Below, piece by piece: positions 25,898 to 34,895 of a DNA stretch of 64,000 bases (the stretch's first letter is position 1; each line of letters starts with the position of its first letter). The stretch is from NCBI GenBank assembly GCA_965199665.1, contig OZ241208.1, positions 3,844,001 to 3,908,000 on the forward strand, written 5' to 3'. The notes beneath the pieces are model-generated. The model ran no database searches. It saw nothing but the letters and a program-made list of their open reading frames with translations, and was not told the DNA's origin. The stretch is from JAVVHH01 sp965199665 (GTDB lineage: Bacteria > Pseudomonadota > Alphaproteobacteria > Acetobacterales > Acetobacteraceae). The translations under genes and the position numbers were made by a program.

Positions 25898-26703
25898 CAA
25901 CCCACCCGCCGCCGCAGCAGCGCGATCAATCCCAGCGCCGCCGCGATCACCAGCACGGAAACACCCGTCGTCACCGCACCGAGCGCGTATAGCACCGGGC
26001 TGGTCACGTTGGTGGTCATGCCGAAGATCTCCAGCGGCAGCGTGTTGTCGCTGCCGGCGGTCAGCAGCGTGCGCGCGAACTCGTCCCACGACAGCGTCAG
26101 GCCGAACAGCGCGATGCCGACCACGCTCGGCAGGATGATGGGCAGCACCACCAGCCGGAACCGCTGCCAGCCCGACGCGCCCAGGTCGCGCGCCGCTTCC
26201 TCCCACCGCCGGTCGAACCGGTTGAAGACGGCGAACATGATCAACACGCCGAACGGCACCGTCCAGGTGAGCTGCGCCCCGAAGGCCGAGCTCCACCATG
26301 CCGTGTCCAGCCCGCTCTGGCTGAACAGGAGGCCCACGCCCAGGCTGATCAGGATCGACGGCACCACCAGGCTCACCAGCGTCAGCGTCAGCAGGGTGCC
26401 CGCGCCGGCGAAGCGCCGCCGGAAGGCGAGCCCGGCCAGCAGCGACAGCAGCACGGTGGCCGCCATCACCATCAGCGCCAGCAGCCCCGAGCGCCCCGCC
26501 GCGCCCCAGAAATCGCCCACCGCTTGCTGCCGGAACAGCGCCCCGAACCAGTGCAGCGAGACACCCTGCATCGGAAACGTCAGCCCGCCATCCGGCCCCT
26601 GGAACGCGAGGATCATGATCGTCACCGTCGGCCCGTAGAGGAACAGCACGAACAAGGCGAACCCGGCCCATAGAAGCGCCCGACCCAGCCCGGCGCGCCG
26701 CAT
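25897..26703 (-). CDS. ABC transporter permease, PotC type
   Basis: 268 residues, six membrane helices, with the EAA loop seen as EEAARDLGASGWQRFRLVVLPIILP. It resembles the second permease of spermidine/putrescine-type importers. TGATG overlap with the first permease gene. Together with the genes at 26703 and 27572 it forms the membrane part of an importer. Confidence 0.88.
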   Translation of the reverse strand: MRRAGLGRALLWAGFALFVLFLYGPTVTIMILAFQGPDGGLTFPMQGVSLHWFGALFRQQAVGDFWGAAGRSGLLALMVMAATVLLSLLAGLAFRRRFAGAGTLLTLTLVSLVVPSILISLGVGLLFSQSGLDTAWWSSAFGAQLTWTVPFGVLIMFAVFNRFDRRWEEAARDLGASGWQRFRLVVLPIILPSVVGIALFGLTLSWDEFARTLLTAGSDNTLPLEIFGMTTNVTSPVLYALGAVTTGVSVLVIAAALGLIALLRRRVG

Positions 26704-27545
26704 CACAGCTCCCGGCGGATGTCCACCACCCGCAAGATGCCGCCGATCAGCGTCAGCACGATCATGAGCAGCAGCACCGCGTTGGCGCACGCCGCCGGGT
26801 ATTGCAGCAGCCCGATCCCGTTGGCGATCATGAGCCCCACCGAGGCGCTCTGCCCGCCGCTCATCAGCCGCACCGTCGCGAAATCGCCCATCACCAGCGT
26901 GAGCACGAACACCGAGCCGATGGCGATCCCCGGCTTGCACAGCGGGATGATGACGTTCCACAGCACCTGCGCCGGGTTGGCGCCCGCATCGCGCGCCGCC
27001 TCGATGAGGCTACGGTCGATCCGCATCATGGTGTTGAAGATCGGCACTACCATGAACAGCGTGTACAGGTGCACGAACGCCAGGATCACCGCGAAGTCGG
27101 AGAACAGCAGCCATTCCAGCGGCCGCTCGATCAGCCCGGCGCCCAGCAGTCCGCGGTTGATCAGCCCCTCCCGCCCCAGGAACGGCACCCAGGCGATCAT
27201 GCGGATGATGTTGGAGGTGAGGAACGGCACCGTGCAGACGAGGAACAGCGCCGTCTGCAGCAGCGCCCCCTCCGCCACGAAGGCCAGCACGTAGGCCACG
27301 AAGAAGCCGAGCCCGAGCGTGATCGCCCACACGATGGCGGCGTAGCGCAGCGTGTTGCCGTAGGTCCGCCACGTCACCGGCGAGAACAGCAGCTCGGCGT
27401 AGTTGGTCAGCACGAAGCGCGGGATGATCTGCACGCTGTCGTAGTCCATGAAGCTGACGACCACGATCGCCAGCAGCGGCAGCATCACGAACAGCAGCAG
27501 CAGCGCCGAGAGCGGCGCCACCTGCAGTGCCGTGAGCCACCGCAT
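26703..27545 (-). CDS. ABC transporter permease, PotB type
   Basis: 280 residues, six membrane helices; the EAA loop is EAARDAGANPAQVLWNVIIPLCKPG. ATG 27545 is chosen; the longer open frame upstream is the shadow of the binding-protein gene. Pairs with the PotC-type permease. Confidence 0.88.
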   Translation of the reverse strand: MRWLTALQVAPLSALLLLFVMLPLLAIVVVSFMDYDSVQIIPRFVLTNYAELLFSPVTWRTYGNTLRYAAIVWAITLGLGFFVAYVLAFVAEGALLQTALFLVCTVPFLTSNIIRMIAWVPFLGREGLINRGLLGAGLIERPLEWLLFSDFAVILAFVHLYTLFMVVPIFNTMMRIDRSLIEAARDAGANPAQVLWNVIIPLCKPGIAIGSVFVLTLVMGDFATVRLMSGGQSASVGLMIANGIGLLQYPAACANAVLLLMIVLTLIGGILRVVDIRREL

Positions 27546-27571
27546 TGCGCCGCCCTGCGTCAGGCCGCGGG

Positions 27572-28840
27572 TCAGGCCGCGATGAACTCGTTCCATTTGC
27601 CGACCATGTAGCGGTCCTCGTCCATCACCGAGTTCCAGCACGCCACCCGGCCCATCCGTTCCGCGAACGAGCCGCCGTCGCGCGTGTCGCCAGCCTTGGC
27701 GATCTCGCGGCCATCCGGGCTCTTGATCGCCTCCGTGGCCGGCTTGCCCTCCATCCAGTAGCCCCACTCGTTGGCGCTCATCTGCGTCTTGGCGGTCTCC
27801 AGCACCGCACTGTAATAGCCCTGCCGATTCAGGTAGGCGCCGCACCAGCCCGACAGGTACCAGTTGATGTATTCGTAGGCCGCGTCGAGCTGCAGCCCGG
27901 AGAGGTGCTTGGCCACGCCCAGCCCGCCGCCCCAGCCGCGATAGCCTTCCTCGAGCGGCTGATACGTGCAGGCGATGTTCTTGGCCCGCACCGCGGTCAC
28001 CGCCGGCGACCACATCGACTGGATCACCACCTCGCCGGACGCCATGAGGTTCACGCTCTCGTCGAACGTCTTCCAGAACGCGCGGAACTGCCCGGACCGC
28101 TTGGTCTCGATCAGGAAGGCGATCGTCTTGTCGATCTCCGGCCGGGTCATGTTGCCCTTGTCGCCGTATTTGAGCAGCCCGGCGCTTTCCATCACCATGG
28201 CCGCGTCCATGATGCCAATGCCGGGGATGTTCAGGATGGACGCCTTGCCCTTGAAGGCGGGGTCGACGAGCTGCTTCCAGTGCCGGATCGGCTCCGTCAC
28301 CAGGTCGGGCCGGATGCCCAGCGTGTCGGCATTGTAGATGGTCGGGACCATGGTCATCCACTGCGTCGGCCCCGCGGCGAACTTGGTGGACCCGGCGCCC
28401 TCGACGAAGCTCACCTTGGACGGCGCCGTGCCCTGCGCGACCGTCGCATCCGGCCGCAGCTTGCCGGTGGTGAAGATCGGCACGATCTGCTCGTAGTATT
28501 TGATCTTCTTGACGTCGAGCGGCTGCAACACGCCGGTCGGGAATATCTTCTTGCACAGGAAGTATTCGATGTCGGCCACGTCGTAGGAGCGCGGCTGCGT
28601 CACCGCCTTCTGCGTCACCGCGTCCGTGTCCAGCGCCGTCATGCTCAGCGTGAAGCCGAGATCCTGCTTCACCTTGTCGGCGATGGCGTTGAGGTTGGAG
28701 ACGCCGGTGCCGAACTGCCGCAGCGTCACGTTCTTGATGTTCTGCGCCCAGATGGTCGGGAAACCGTGGATCGCGCCGCTGCCGATCGCCGCGCCGGTGC
28801 CGGCCAGGACGGCCCGCCGTGACAGGGATGGGGTGCTCAT
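27572..28840 (-). CDS. ABC transporter substrate-binding protein, spermidine/putrescine type
   Basis: 422 residues. Tat-type signal (SLSRRAVLAGTGAAIGSGAI, then a WAQN cleavage region). The body has PotD/PotF-like segments such as MTMVPTIYNADTLGI and GEVVIQSMWSPAV. First gene of a minus-strand operon with two permeases. No gene for the ATPase is seen on either side, so the ATPase must be shared or elsewhere. Confidence 0.87.
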   Translation of the reverse strand: MSTPSLSRRAVLAGTGAAIGSGAIHGFPTIWAQNIKNVTLRQFGTGVSNLNAIADKVKQDLGFTLSMTALDTDAVTQKAVTQPRSYDVADIEYFLCKKIFPTGVLQPLDVKKIKYYEQIVPIFTTGKLRPDATVAQGTAPSKVSFVEGAGSTKFAAGPTQWMTMVPTIYNADTLGIRPDLVTEPIRHWKQLVDPAFKGKASILNIPGIGIMDAAMVMESAGLLKYGDKGNMTRPEIDKTIAFLIETKRSGQFRAFWKTFDESVNLMASGEVVIQSMWSPAVTAVRAKNIACTYQPLEEGYRGWGGGLGVAKHLSGLQLDAAYEYINWYLSGWCGAYLNRQGYYSAVLETAKTQMSANEWGYWMEGKPATEAIKSPDGREIAKAGDTRDGGSFAERMGRVACWNSVMDEDRYMVGKWNEFIAA

Positions 28841-29006
28841 GGGCGTCCTCCGGGGGTTGCGGTGCTGCGGCGCGGCCGGAACGCTACCACGCCCCGCGTG
28901 CCCCACAACCGCATCGCGCCCGCCATTTTCGCCCGTTCCGGCCGGGGACGGCGCGCCCGCAGGCAGAGGCCGGCCATTTGCCTGCCGAATGATCACGCCG
29001 CGCGTC

Positions 29007-29028
29007 CGATACGAGGTCGATACGACGT
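29007..29028. repeat. Tandem 11-bp direct repeat upstream of mbfA
   Basis: CGATACGAGGT is followed immediately by CGATACGACGT, one mismatch. One helical turn spacing makes a regulator-binding site possible. Confidence 0.4.
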
Positions 29029-29075
29029 GTCGGCGGTAGGCCGACTGGACCCGTCGAGCGAAACGCAGTTGCAGT

Positions 29076-29090
29076 TGCGACTAAGTCTCC
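29076..29090. promoter_or_regulatory. Candidate Fur/Irr-type iron box upstream of mbfA
   Basis: TGCGACT-A-AGTCTCC is a 7-1-7 arrangement with a perfect inner GACT/AGTC repeat, the layout of Fur-family boxes, and is followed by TTGCGAA. Homologous mbfA genes are known to be iron-regulated by Irr. The match is by eye only. Confidence 0.35.
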
Positions 29091-29234
29091 TTGCGAACAT
29101 CACGTTCGTTTGGGCCGGGCTACTCGGGTTGCTGCTTCCCGGCTTCCATCCTAAGTCTTGGTTACTCTGACTCTCGACCACCGAACCGCGCCGGTTCGAT
29201 CGCCGACACGGCGGATCGTCTCAAGGACACATCG

Positions 29235-30230
29235 TTGACCCCTGCCCGCAAGACCTCCCTTTGGACCCGCAAGCATCGCCACATCGAAGATCTGAGCGAT
29301 GCCGAGATCCTCGCCCTGGCCATCAACAACGAGGAAGAAGCCAGCATCGCCTATACCGGCTTCGCCGACGCGCTGCGCACCAACTACCCCGACACCGCCC
29401 GCATGTTCATCGAGATGGCGGAGGAGGAGACCGGGCACCGGCACCAGCTGGTCGAGCTGTTCCGCTCCAAATTCGGCGAGACCATCCCCCGCATCGACGC
29501 CGACGACGTCCACGGCCTGCTGCAGGAGCGCCCCTCCGGCTCCATGAAGTTCCAGGGCCCCGACGGCATGCGCCGCGAAGCCCGGCGCATGGAAGCCAAT
29601 GCCAGCCGCTTCTACCACCAGGCCGCCAGCCGCACGCTGGACGTCACCATCCGCAACGTGCTGGGCGACCTCGCCGTGGCCGAAGCCGCGCACGAGCGCA
29701 CCGCGGACGAGATCGACGAGGACAAGCCGCCCACCGAGGCCCGCCAGCAAGAGACAGACGACGCCCGCCGCCGCTTCGTGCTGCAGATCGTCCAGCCCGG
29801 CCTCGTCGGGCTCATGGACGGCTCCGTCTCCACGCTCGCCCCTGTCTTCGCCGCCGCCTTCGCCACCCACGATTCGTGGAACGCCTTCCTGGTCGGCCTG
29901 GCCGCCTCCGTCGGTGCCGGCGTTTCGATGGGCTTCGCCGAAGCGCTGGCCGATGACGGCAAGCTCTCCGGCCGCGGTACACCCTACCTGCGCGGCCTGG
30001 TCTGCGGCCTCATGACGATCGCCGGTGGCATCGGCCACACGCTGCCGTACTTGATCCCGGACTTCTGGACCGCCACGGCCGTCGCCGGGATCGTCGTGGT
30101 GTTCGAGCTGCTGGCGATCGCCTGGATCCAGTGGCGTTACATGGAAACGCCCCCGCTGGCCGCCGTCGCCAAGGTCATGCTGGGCGGCGCCATCGTGCTC
30201 GCCCTCGGCATCGCCATCGGCTCCAGCTGA
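29235..30230 (+). CDS. mbfA: Membrane-bound ferritin MbfA (ferritin-like domain fused to VIT1/CCC1 domain)
   Basis: 331 residues. An N-terminal ferritin-like four-helix domain (about 15-150) carries carboxylate metal ligands in NNEEEASIAY and MAEEETGHRHQL; the C-terminal half is a VIT1/CCC1 membrane domain beginning IVQPGLVGLMDGSVSTLAPVF. MbfA of Bradyrhizobium and Agrobacterium exports iron and protects against peroxide. The start is a TTG at 29235 with AAGGA 8 bases upstream; no ATG fits. Confidence 0.88.
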   Translation: MTPARKTSLWTRKHRHIEDLSDAEILALAINNEEEASIAYTGFADALRTNYPDTARMFIEMAEEETGHRHQLVELFRSKFGETIPRIDADDVHGLLQERPSGSMKFQGPDGMRREARRMEANASRFYHQAASRTLDVTIRNVLGDLAVAEAAHERTADEIDEDKPPTEARQQETDDARRRFVLQIVQPGLVGLMDGSVSTLAPVFAAAFATHDSWNAFLVGLAASVGAGVSMGFAEALADDGKLSGRGTPYLRGLVCGLMTIAGGIGHTLPYLIPDFWTATAVAGIVVVFELLAIAWIQWRYMETPPLAAVAKVMLGGAIVLALGIAIGSS

Positions 30231-30259
30231 TCGCCTTCATTTGGCAACACGGCCACGAG

Positions 30260-30279
30260 GCGGGATTTCTTGCTCCCGC
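30260..30279 (+). terminator. Weak hairpin after mbfA
   Basis: GCGGGA and TCCCGC form a 6-bp stem around a T-rich 8-base loop, 29 bases after the mbfA stop. No T-run follows, so it is only a possible terminator. Confidence 0.25.
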
Positions 30280-30335
30280 AACGGATCGGCGCAACAGTCC
30301 GGCCCGCTCCCCCGCAATGACGAGGATCGCGTCCC

Positions 30336-30794
30336 ATGCTCACGCTGAACATCAATGGTCAGGTTCATGAGACGGACGCCGACGGGGAGACGCCCCTGCT
30401 CTGGGTGCTGCGCGAATACATCGGGCTGAACGGCACCAAATACGGCTGCGGCATCGCGCAGTGCGGCGCCTGCTCCGTCCATGTCGACGGCCAGGTGATG
30501 CGCTCCTGCATGCTACCCGTCAGCGCCGTGGGCGACGCCAAGGTCGTCACCATCGAGGGCCTGTCCGCCGACGGGCTCAGCCATCCCGTGCAGAAGGCCT
30601 GGCTGGCGCTGCAGGTGCCGCAATGCGGCTACTGCCAGTCCGGCCAGATCATGGCCGCCGCCGCGCTGCTGGCCAGCACGCCCAAGCCGACCGACGCCGA
30701 CATCGACGACGCGATGAGCAACATCTGCCGCTGCGGCACCTATAACCGGATCCGCACCGCCATCCACGCCGCCGCCGCCAGCGGCGCCGCGTAG
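30336..30794 (+). CDS. iorA: 2Fe-2S subunit of periplasmic molybdenum hydroxylase (isoquinoline 1-oxidoreductase type, alpha)
   Basis: 152 residues. Two [2Fe-2S] clusters: plant-ferredoxin type with C38, C43, C46, C58, and the helical one with C97, C100, C131, C133 (CGYC...CRC). It carries electrons from the Mo centre of IorB. It has no signal peptide, so it would travel with IorB through the Tat system, as in related enzymes. GAGGA lies 8 bases before the ATG. First gene of the ior-fcc-sox-chrA operon. Confidence 0.9.
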   Translation: MLTLNINGQVHETDADGETPLLWVLREYIGLNGTKYGCGIAQCGACSVHVDGQVMRSCMLPVSAVGDAKVVTIEGLSADGLSHPVQKAWLALQVPQCGYCQSGQIMAAAALLASTPKPTDADIDDAMSNICRCGTYNRIRTAIHAAAASGAA

Positions 30795-30807
30795 GGAGCC
30801 CGGGACC

Positions 30808-32979
30808 ATGCAGCTCAATCGCCGGTCTCTCGTCGCGTCCGCCGCCGCGTGCGCCTTCGCCATCGCGTTCAAGTCGCCCGGCGCCGGGTTCACCGCCGCC
30901 CATGCGCAATCGCAGACCGGGGCCGCCGCCGCCCCGGTCGAGGTCGGTATCTGGGCCGTGGTCCATCCCGACGACACCGTGGTGGTGCGCATCGCCCGCT
31001 CCGAGATGGGGCAGGGCCTGATGACCGGGCTGGCGCAACTCGTCGCCGACGAGATGGACGTTGATTGGAAGCATATCCGCGCCGAATACGTGGCCCCCGA
31101 AGACAACCTGGCGCGCAAGCGGGCCTGGGGCGACATGTCCACCGGCGGCAGCCGCGGGCTGCGCGGCTCCGTGGACTACGTCCGCAAGGGCGGGGCCGCT
31201 GCGCGCGCCATGCTGCTACAGGCCGCCGCGACCCGGTGGGCGGTGCCGGTCGGCGAGTGCAGCGCCGCCGCCAGCGTCGTCACCCACGCGCCGACCGGGC
31301 GGACGCTCCGCTACGGCGAGGTGGCCGAGGCTGCCTCCCGCCTGCCGGTGCCGGACGCCCCGGTGAAGGACCCGTCGCGCTGGACGGTCATCGGCAAGCC
31401 CCTGCCCCGGCTCGATACGGTGGACAAACTCAACGGGCGCCAGGTCTTCGCCATCGACCTCGCGCTGCCCGACATGCTGAACGCCACCATCGCGCAGAGC
31501 CCGGTGTTCGGCGGCAAGCTCAAGAGCTTCGACGCTGAGGCCATCAAGGCGATGCCGGGCGTCCGGCACGTACTCGCGGTGGGCGACAACGCGGTCGCCG
31601 TGGTGGCCGACAAGTTCATCCAGGCCAAGCTGGCGATGGACAAGCTGCCGATCGTCTGGGACGAGGGCGGCCATGGCGATGTGAACAGTGCCGGCATCGC
31701 CGCCGTGCTGGCCGAAGGGCTGACGGCCAAGCAGGCGGGCGTCGGCCTCAAGCAGGGCGACGTCGCCGCCGCCTTCGCCGCCCCGGGCGCCAAGGTGATC
31801 GAGGCGACCTACGGCACGCCGTTCCTCAACCACGCCACGCTGGAGCCGATGAACGCGACCGCGCGGGTCGATGGCGACCGGGTCGAGGTGTGGGTGCCGA
31901 CGCAGAACGGCGACGCCTCGCTGGCTGCGGCCGCCGAAGCCGGCGGCGTCCCGCTGGCCAACGTCAAGGTCAACAAGATCAGCCTCGGCGGTGGGTTCGG
32001 CCGCCGCGGCCAGCAGGACTACACGCGCCAAGCCGTGCTGCTCGCCAAGCAGATCCCCGGCCGTCCGATCAAGCTGATCTGGACGCGCGAGGAGGACATG
32101 CAGCACGGCTATTACCGCCCGATCACGCAGTGCAAGCTCACCGGCGCCCTGGACGCCCAGGGCAACGTGACCGGCATCCACATGCGGCTCTCCGGCCAGT
32201 CGATCCTGGCCTACCTGTCGCCGGCTTCCATCAAGGACGACACCGATCCGGTCATGTTCCAGGGCATGAACCCCGCGGAATACGGCTACATGGCGGTGCC
32301 GAACCTCTTGATCGACATGGCCATGCGCAACACGCACGTGCCGGTCGGCTTCTGGCGCGGCGTCAACGTCAACCAGAACGCCATCTACATGGAATGCTTC
32401 GTCGACGAGATGGCGGCGGCGGCAGGCAAGGATCCGCTCGAGTTCCGCCGCGCCATGATGGGCAAGAACCCCAAGCACCTCGCCATCCTGAACGCGGTGG
32501 CCGCCAAGGCCGGCTGGGGCACGCCGCTGCCGGAGGGGGTCTATCGCGGCCTGTGCCAGAACTGCGGCTTCGGCAGCTACGTCGCCGCCGTGGCCGAGGT
32601 CTCGGTCTCGCCAAAGGGCGAGCTCAAGATCCGTCGCATCGTCGCCGGCACCGACCCGGGCTACGTCGTCAACCCCGACCAGGTCGACGCCCAGGTGGAC
32701 GGTTCCTTCGCCTACGGGCTGTCGGCGCTGCTCTACAGCGAGATCACCATCGACAAGGGCCGCGCCGTCGAAGGCAATTTCGACAGCTACCAGGTGGCGC
32801 GGATGGCCGACATGCCGAAGGTCGAGACCATCGTGCAGGCCTCCGGCGGCTTCTGGGGCGGCGTGGGTGAACCGACCATCGCGGTGGCCGCGCCCGCGGT
32901 GCTGAACGCCATCTACGCCGCGACCGGCAAGCGCATCCGCCAATTGCCGCTCAAGGACCAGGACCTCCGCCGGGCCTGA
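30808..32979 (+). CDS. iorB: Molybdopterin-binding subunit of periplasmic molybdenum hydroxylase (beta)
   Basis: 723 residues. Tat signal (QLNRRSLVASAAACAFAIAF, cleavage near HAQ). Xanthine-dehydrogenase-family Mo domain organised as in IorB, with GGGFGRRGQQDY, GFWRGVNVNQNA and the catalytic glutamate in WGGVGEPT. No FAD subunit is present, so electrons must leave through IorA to a cytochrome; the next gene, overlapping by TGATG, encodes a small cytochrome c. Substrate could be an aldehyde or N-heterocycle; the sox linkage leaves this open. Confidence 0.88.
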   Translation: MQLNRRSLVASAAACAFAIAFKSPGAGFTAAHAQSQTGAAAAPVEVGIWAVVHPDDTVVVRIARSEMGQGLMTGLAQLVADEMDVDWKHIRAEYVAPEDNLARKRAWGDMSTGGSRGLRGSVDYVRKGGAAARAMLLQAAATRWAVPVGECSAAASVVTHAPTGRTLRYGEVAEAASRLPVPDAPVKDPSRWTVIGKPLPRLDTVDKLNGRQVFAIDLALPDMLNATIAQSPVFGGKLKSFDAEAIKAMPGVRHVLAVGDNAVAVVADKFIQAKLAMDKLPIVWDEGGHGDVNSAGIAAVLAEGLTAKQAGVGLKQGDVAAAFAAPGAKVIEATYGTPFLNHATLEPMNATARVDGDRVEVWVPTQNGDASLAAAAEAGGVPLANVKVNKISLGGGFGRRGQQDYTRQAVLLAKQIPGRPIKLIWTREEDMQHGYYRPITQCKLTGALDAQGNVTGIHMRLSGQSILAYLSPASIKDDTDPVMFQGMNPAEYGYMAVPNLLIDMAMRNTHVPVGFWRGVNVNQNAIYMECFVDEMAAAAGKDPLEFRRAMMGKNPKHLAILNAVAAKAGWGTPLPEGVYRGLCQNCGFGSYVAAVAEVSVSPKGELKIRRIVAGTDPGYVVNPDQVDAQVDGSFAYGLSALLYSEITIDKGRAVEGNFDSYQVARMADMPKVETIVQASGGFWGGVGEPTIAVAAPAVLNAIYAATGKRIRQLPLKDQDLRRA

Positions 32980-33230
32980 TGCGCGGTCTGATCCTCGCGG
33001 CCGTCCTGCTCGGCGCGGCCGCCCCCCCGCCGGGTGCGGCCACCTGCTCCGGCTGTCACGGCCCCGCAGCCTTGCCGATCAACGGCCAGGACGCGGCGGC
33101 CCTGACCGCCACCATGCTCGCCTACCGCGACGGCGAACGAGCCTCCACGCTGATGGGCCGCCTCATGAAGCCGCTGACGACACCGGAGATCACTGCGATC
33201 GCGGCGTGGGTGTCGGAGCAGACGCCTTGA
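32979..33230 (+). CDS. Small monoheme cytochrome c (flavocytochrome c cytochrome-type)
   Basis: 83 residues with a signal peptide (MRGLILAAVLLGAAAPPPGAA), heme motif CSGCH at 23-27 and possible Met ligand in GRLMKPLT. Half the size of diheme FccA. It sits between iorB and the FccB-like flavoprotein, overlapping both, so it could accept electrons from either enzyme. Confidence 0.82.
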   Translation: MRGLILAAVLLGAAAPPPGAATCSGCHGPAALPINGQDAAALTATMLAYRDGERASTLMGRLMKPLTTPEITAIAAWVSEQTP

Positions 33231-34468
33231 TCCACCGCCGCCACGTCCTCGGCGCCGGCCTCGCGATGCCGTTCGTCGCCCGCGCGGAAGCCGCGCCGCA
33301 CGTCGTGGTCGTCGGCGGCGGCTTCGGCGGCGCCACGGCGGCGCGCTTCCTCCGCCGCTACGGGCCCGGCCTGCGCGTGACGCTGGTGGAGCCCGACGCC
33401 GAGTACGTCGCCTGCCCCTACAGCAACGAGGTGATCGCCGGGTTGCGCGACGTGGCGGCCCAGCGCTTCCGCTTCGGATCGGCGGACGGGATCACGGTCG
33501 TGCGGGCGGCCGCGACGGGGGTGGATGGCGGAGCGCGCCGGGTCACGCTGGCGGATGGGGCGGTGCTGCCGTACGACCGGCTGATCCTGTCGCCCGGCAT
33601 CGACATCGCCTTCGACAAGCTGCCCGGCTACGACGCGGCCGCCACCGAGCGGATGCCGCATGCCTGGAAGGCGGGCCCGCAGACCGACCTGCTGCGCCGC
33701 CAACTGGAGGCCATGCCGGATGGCGGCACGGTCGTCATCTCGTCTCCCGCCAACCCGTACAAGTGCCCGCCCGGCCCCTACGAGCGCGCCAGCCTGATCG
33801 CCTACTACCTCAAGACGCGGAAGCCGCGCTCCAAGCTCATCATCCTCGACGCCAAGGACGCGTTCTCCAAGCAGTCGCTGTTCGAGGCCGGCTGGGCCGC
33901 GCTGTACCCCGGCCTGCTCGAACGCGTCGCCCAATCCGACGGCGGCACCGTCACCGGCGTCGACCCGGCGACCCGCACCTTCCGCACCGATTTCGGCGAT
34001 CACGTGGCCGACGTCGCCAACGTCATCCCGCCCCAGCGCGCCGGCGCCATCGCGGCGGCCGCCGGCGTCGCCGACCGCACCGGCTGGTGCCCGATCGACC
34101 CCGTCACCTTCGAATCGCGCCTGGTGCCCGGCATCCACGTCATCGGCGACGCCGCCATCGCCGGCGCCATGCCGAAATCCGCCTTCGCCGCCAACGCCCA
34201 GGCCAAGGTCTGCGCCGCTGCCGTCATCGCCCTGCTCGCGGAGACCAAGCCCGCCGAGCCGCTGCTGATGAACACCTGCTACAGCATGCTGGCGCCGCAG
34301 ACGGCCATCTCGGTCGCCGGCGTCTACCGGCCCAAGGACGGCGTGCTGACCGACAGCCTCGGCGGCGGCGGCACCAGCCCGCTCGATGCCCCACCCCAGT
34401 TCCGCGCGCAGGAGGCCGGCTATGCCGATGCCTGGTTCCGCACCATCACGGCCGAGACGTTCGGCTAG
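33227..34468 (+). CDS. fccB: Flavocytochrome c sulfide dehydrogenase flavoprotein (FccB/SoxF type)
   Basis: 413 residues. Tat-type start (IHRRHVLGAG), FAD motif VVVVGGGFGGATAA, redox-cysteine contexts VACPYSNEVI (C63) and YKCPPGPYERA, and the C-terminal LLMNTCYSMLAP, all as in FccB/SoxF. It oxidises sulfide, or reactivates SoxYZ in Sox systems, and passes electrons to a cytochrome c. The start is the TTG at 33227, in a TTGA overlap with the cytochrome gene; GTG 33206 is the alternative. Confidence 0.87.
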   Translation: MIHRRHVLGAGLAMPFVARAEAAPHVVVVGGGFGGATAARFLRRYGPGLRVTLVEPDAEYVACPYSNEVIAGLRDVAAQRFRFGSADGITVVRAAATGVDGGARRVTLADGAVLPYDRLILSPGIDIAFDKLPGYDAAATERMPHAWKAGPQTDLLRRQLEAMPDGGTVVISSPANPYKCPPGPYERASLIAYYLKTRKPRSKLIILDAKDAFSKQSLFEAGWAALYPGLLERVAQSDGGTVTGVDPATRTFRTDFGDHVADVANVIPPQRAGAIAAAAGVADRTGWCPIDPVTFESRLVPGIHVIGDAAIAGAMPKSAFAANAQAKVCAAAVIALLAETKPAEPLLMNTCYSMLAPQTAISVAGVYRPKDGVLTDSLGGGGTSPLDAPPQFRAQEAGYADAWFRTITAETFG

Positions 34469-34895
34469 CGCGTTGGTCGGGGCGGCCCTGTTCCTCGGCG
34501 CGGCCGGCACCCCGCTCGTCGCCTATCGAGTCGAAGGCGACCGCATCGCCGCCCCCCTGACCGGGGAGCCCGGCGACCCCGCGCGCGGCCGCGCCCTCGT
34601 GCTGGACCTGCACGGCAGCACCTGCCTGCTCTGTCATGGCGGCCCGTTCCCGGAGCGGCCGAACGGCGGCACGATCGGTCCGTCGCTGGCCGGGGTTGGC
34701 GACCGGCTCGATGCGGGCCAGATCCGCCTTCGCCTGGTCGACGCCCCCCAGGTCAATCCGGAGACCGTCATGCCCCGCTTCTACGCCACGGACGGGCTCA
34801 CCCGGGTCGCCCCCGCCTTCGCGGGCCGCCCCATCCTCGATGCCGGCCAGATCGAGGATGTCGTGGCTTTCCTCGTCACGCTGCGGGCGCCGTGA
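34422..34895 (+). CDS. soxX: SoxX, monoheme cytochrome c
   Basis: 157 residues. Signal region RRSASALVGAALFLGAAGTP, heme motif CLLCH (C68, C71, H72), then GPSLAGVGDRLDAGQIRLRLVD and the Met ligand region VMPRFY. SoxX pairs with SoxA to attach thiosulfate to SoxY. ATG 34422 is preceded by GGAGG and overlaps the fccB end by 47 bases. Confidence 0.87.
   Translation: MPMPGSAPSRPRRSASALVGAALFLGAAGTPLVAYRVEGDRIAAPLTGEPGDPARGRALVLDLHGSTCLLCHGGPFPERPNGGTIGPSLAGVGDRLDAGQIRLRLVDAPQVNPETVMPRFYATDGLTRVAPAFAGRPILDAGQIEDVVAFLVTLRAP

Larger units (their letters stand above)
28841..29234. other. 394-base intergenic region between the divergent ABC operon and mbfA
   Basis: No credible gene. It should hold both divergent promoters. 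Visible elements are a tandem 11-bp direct repeat at 29007-29028 and a Fur-like inverted repeat at 29076-29090, plus a second CTAAGTCT copy at 29151. The stretch is less GC-rich than its surroundings. Confidence 0.6.
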
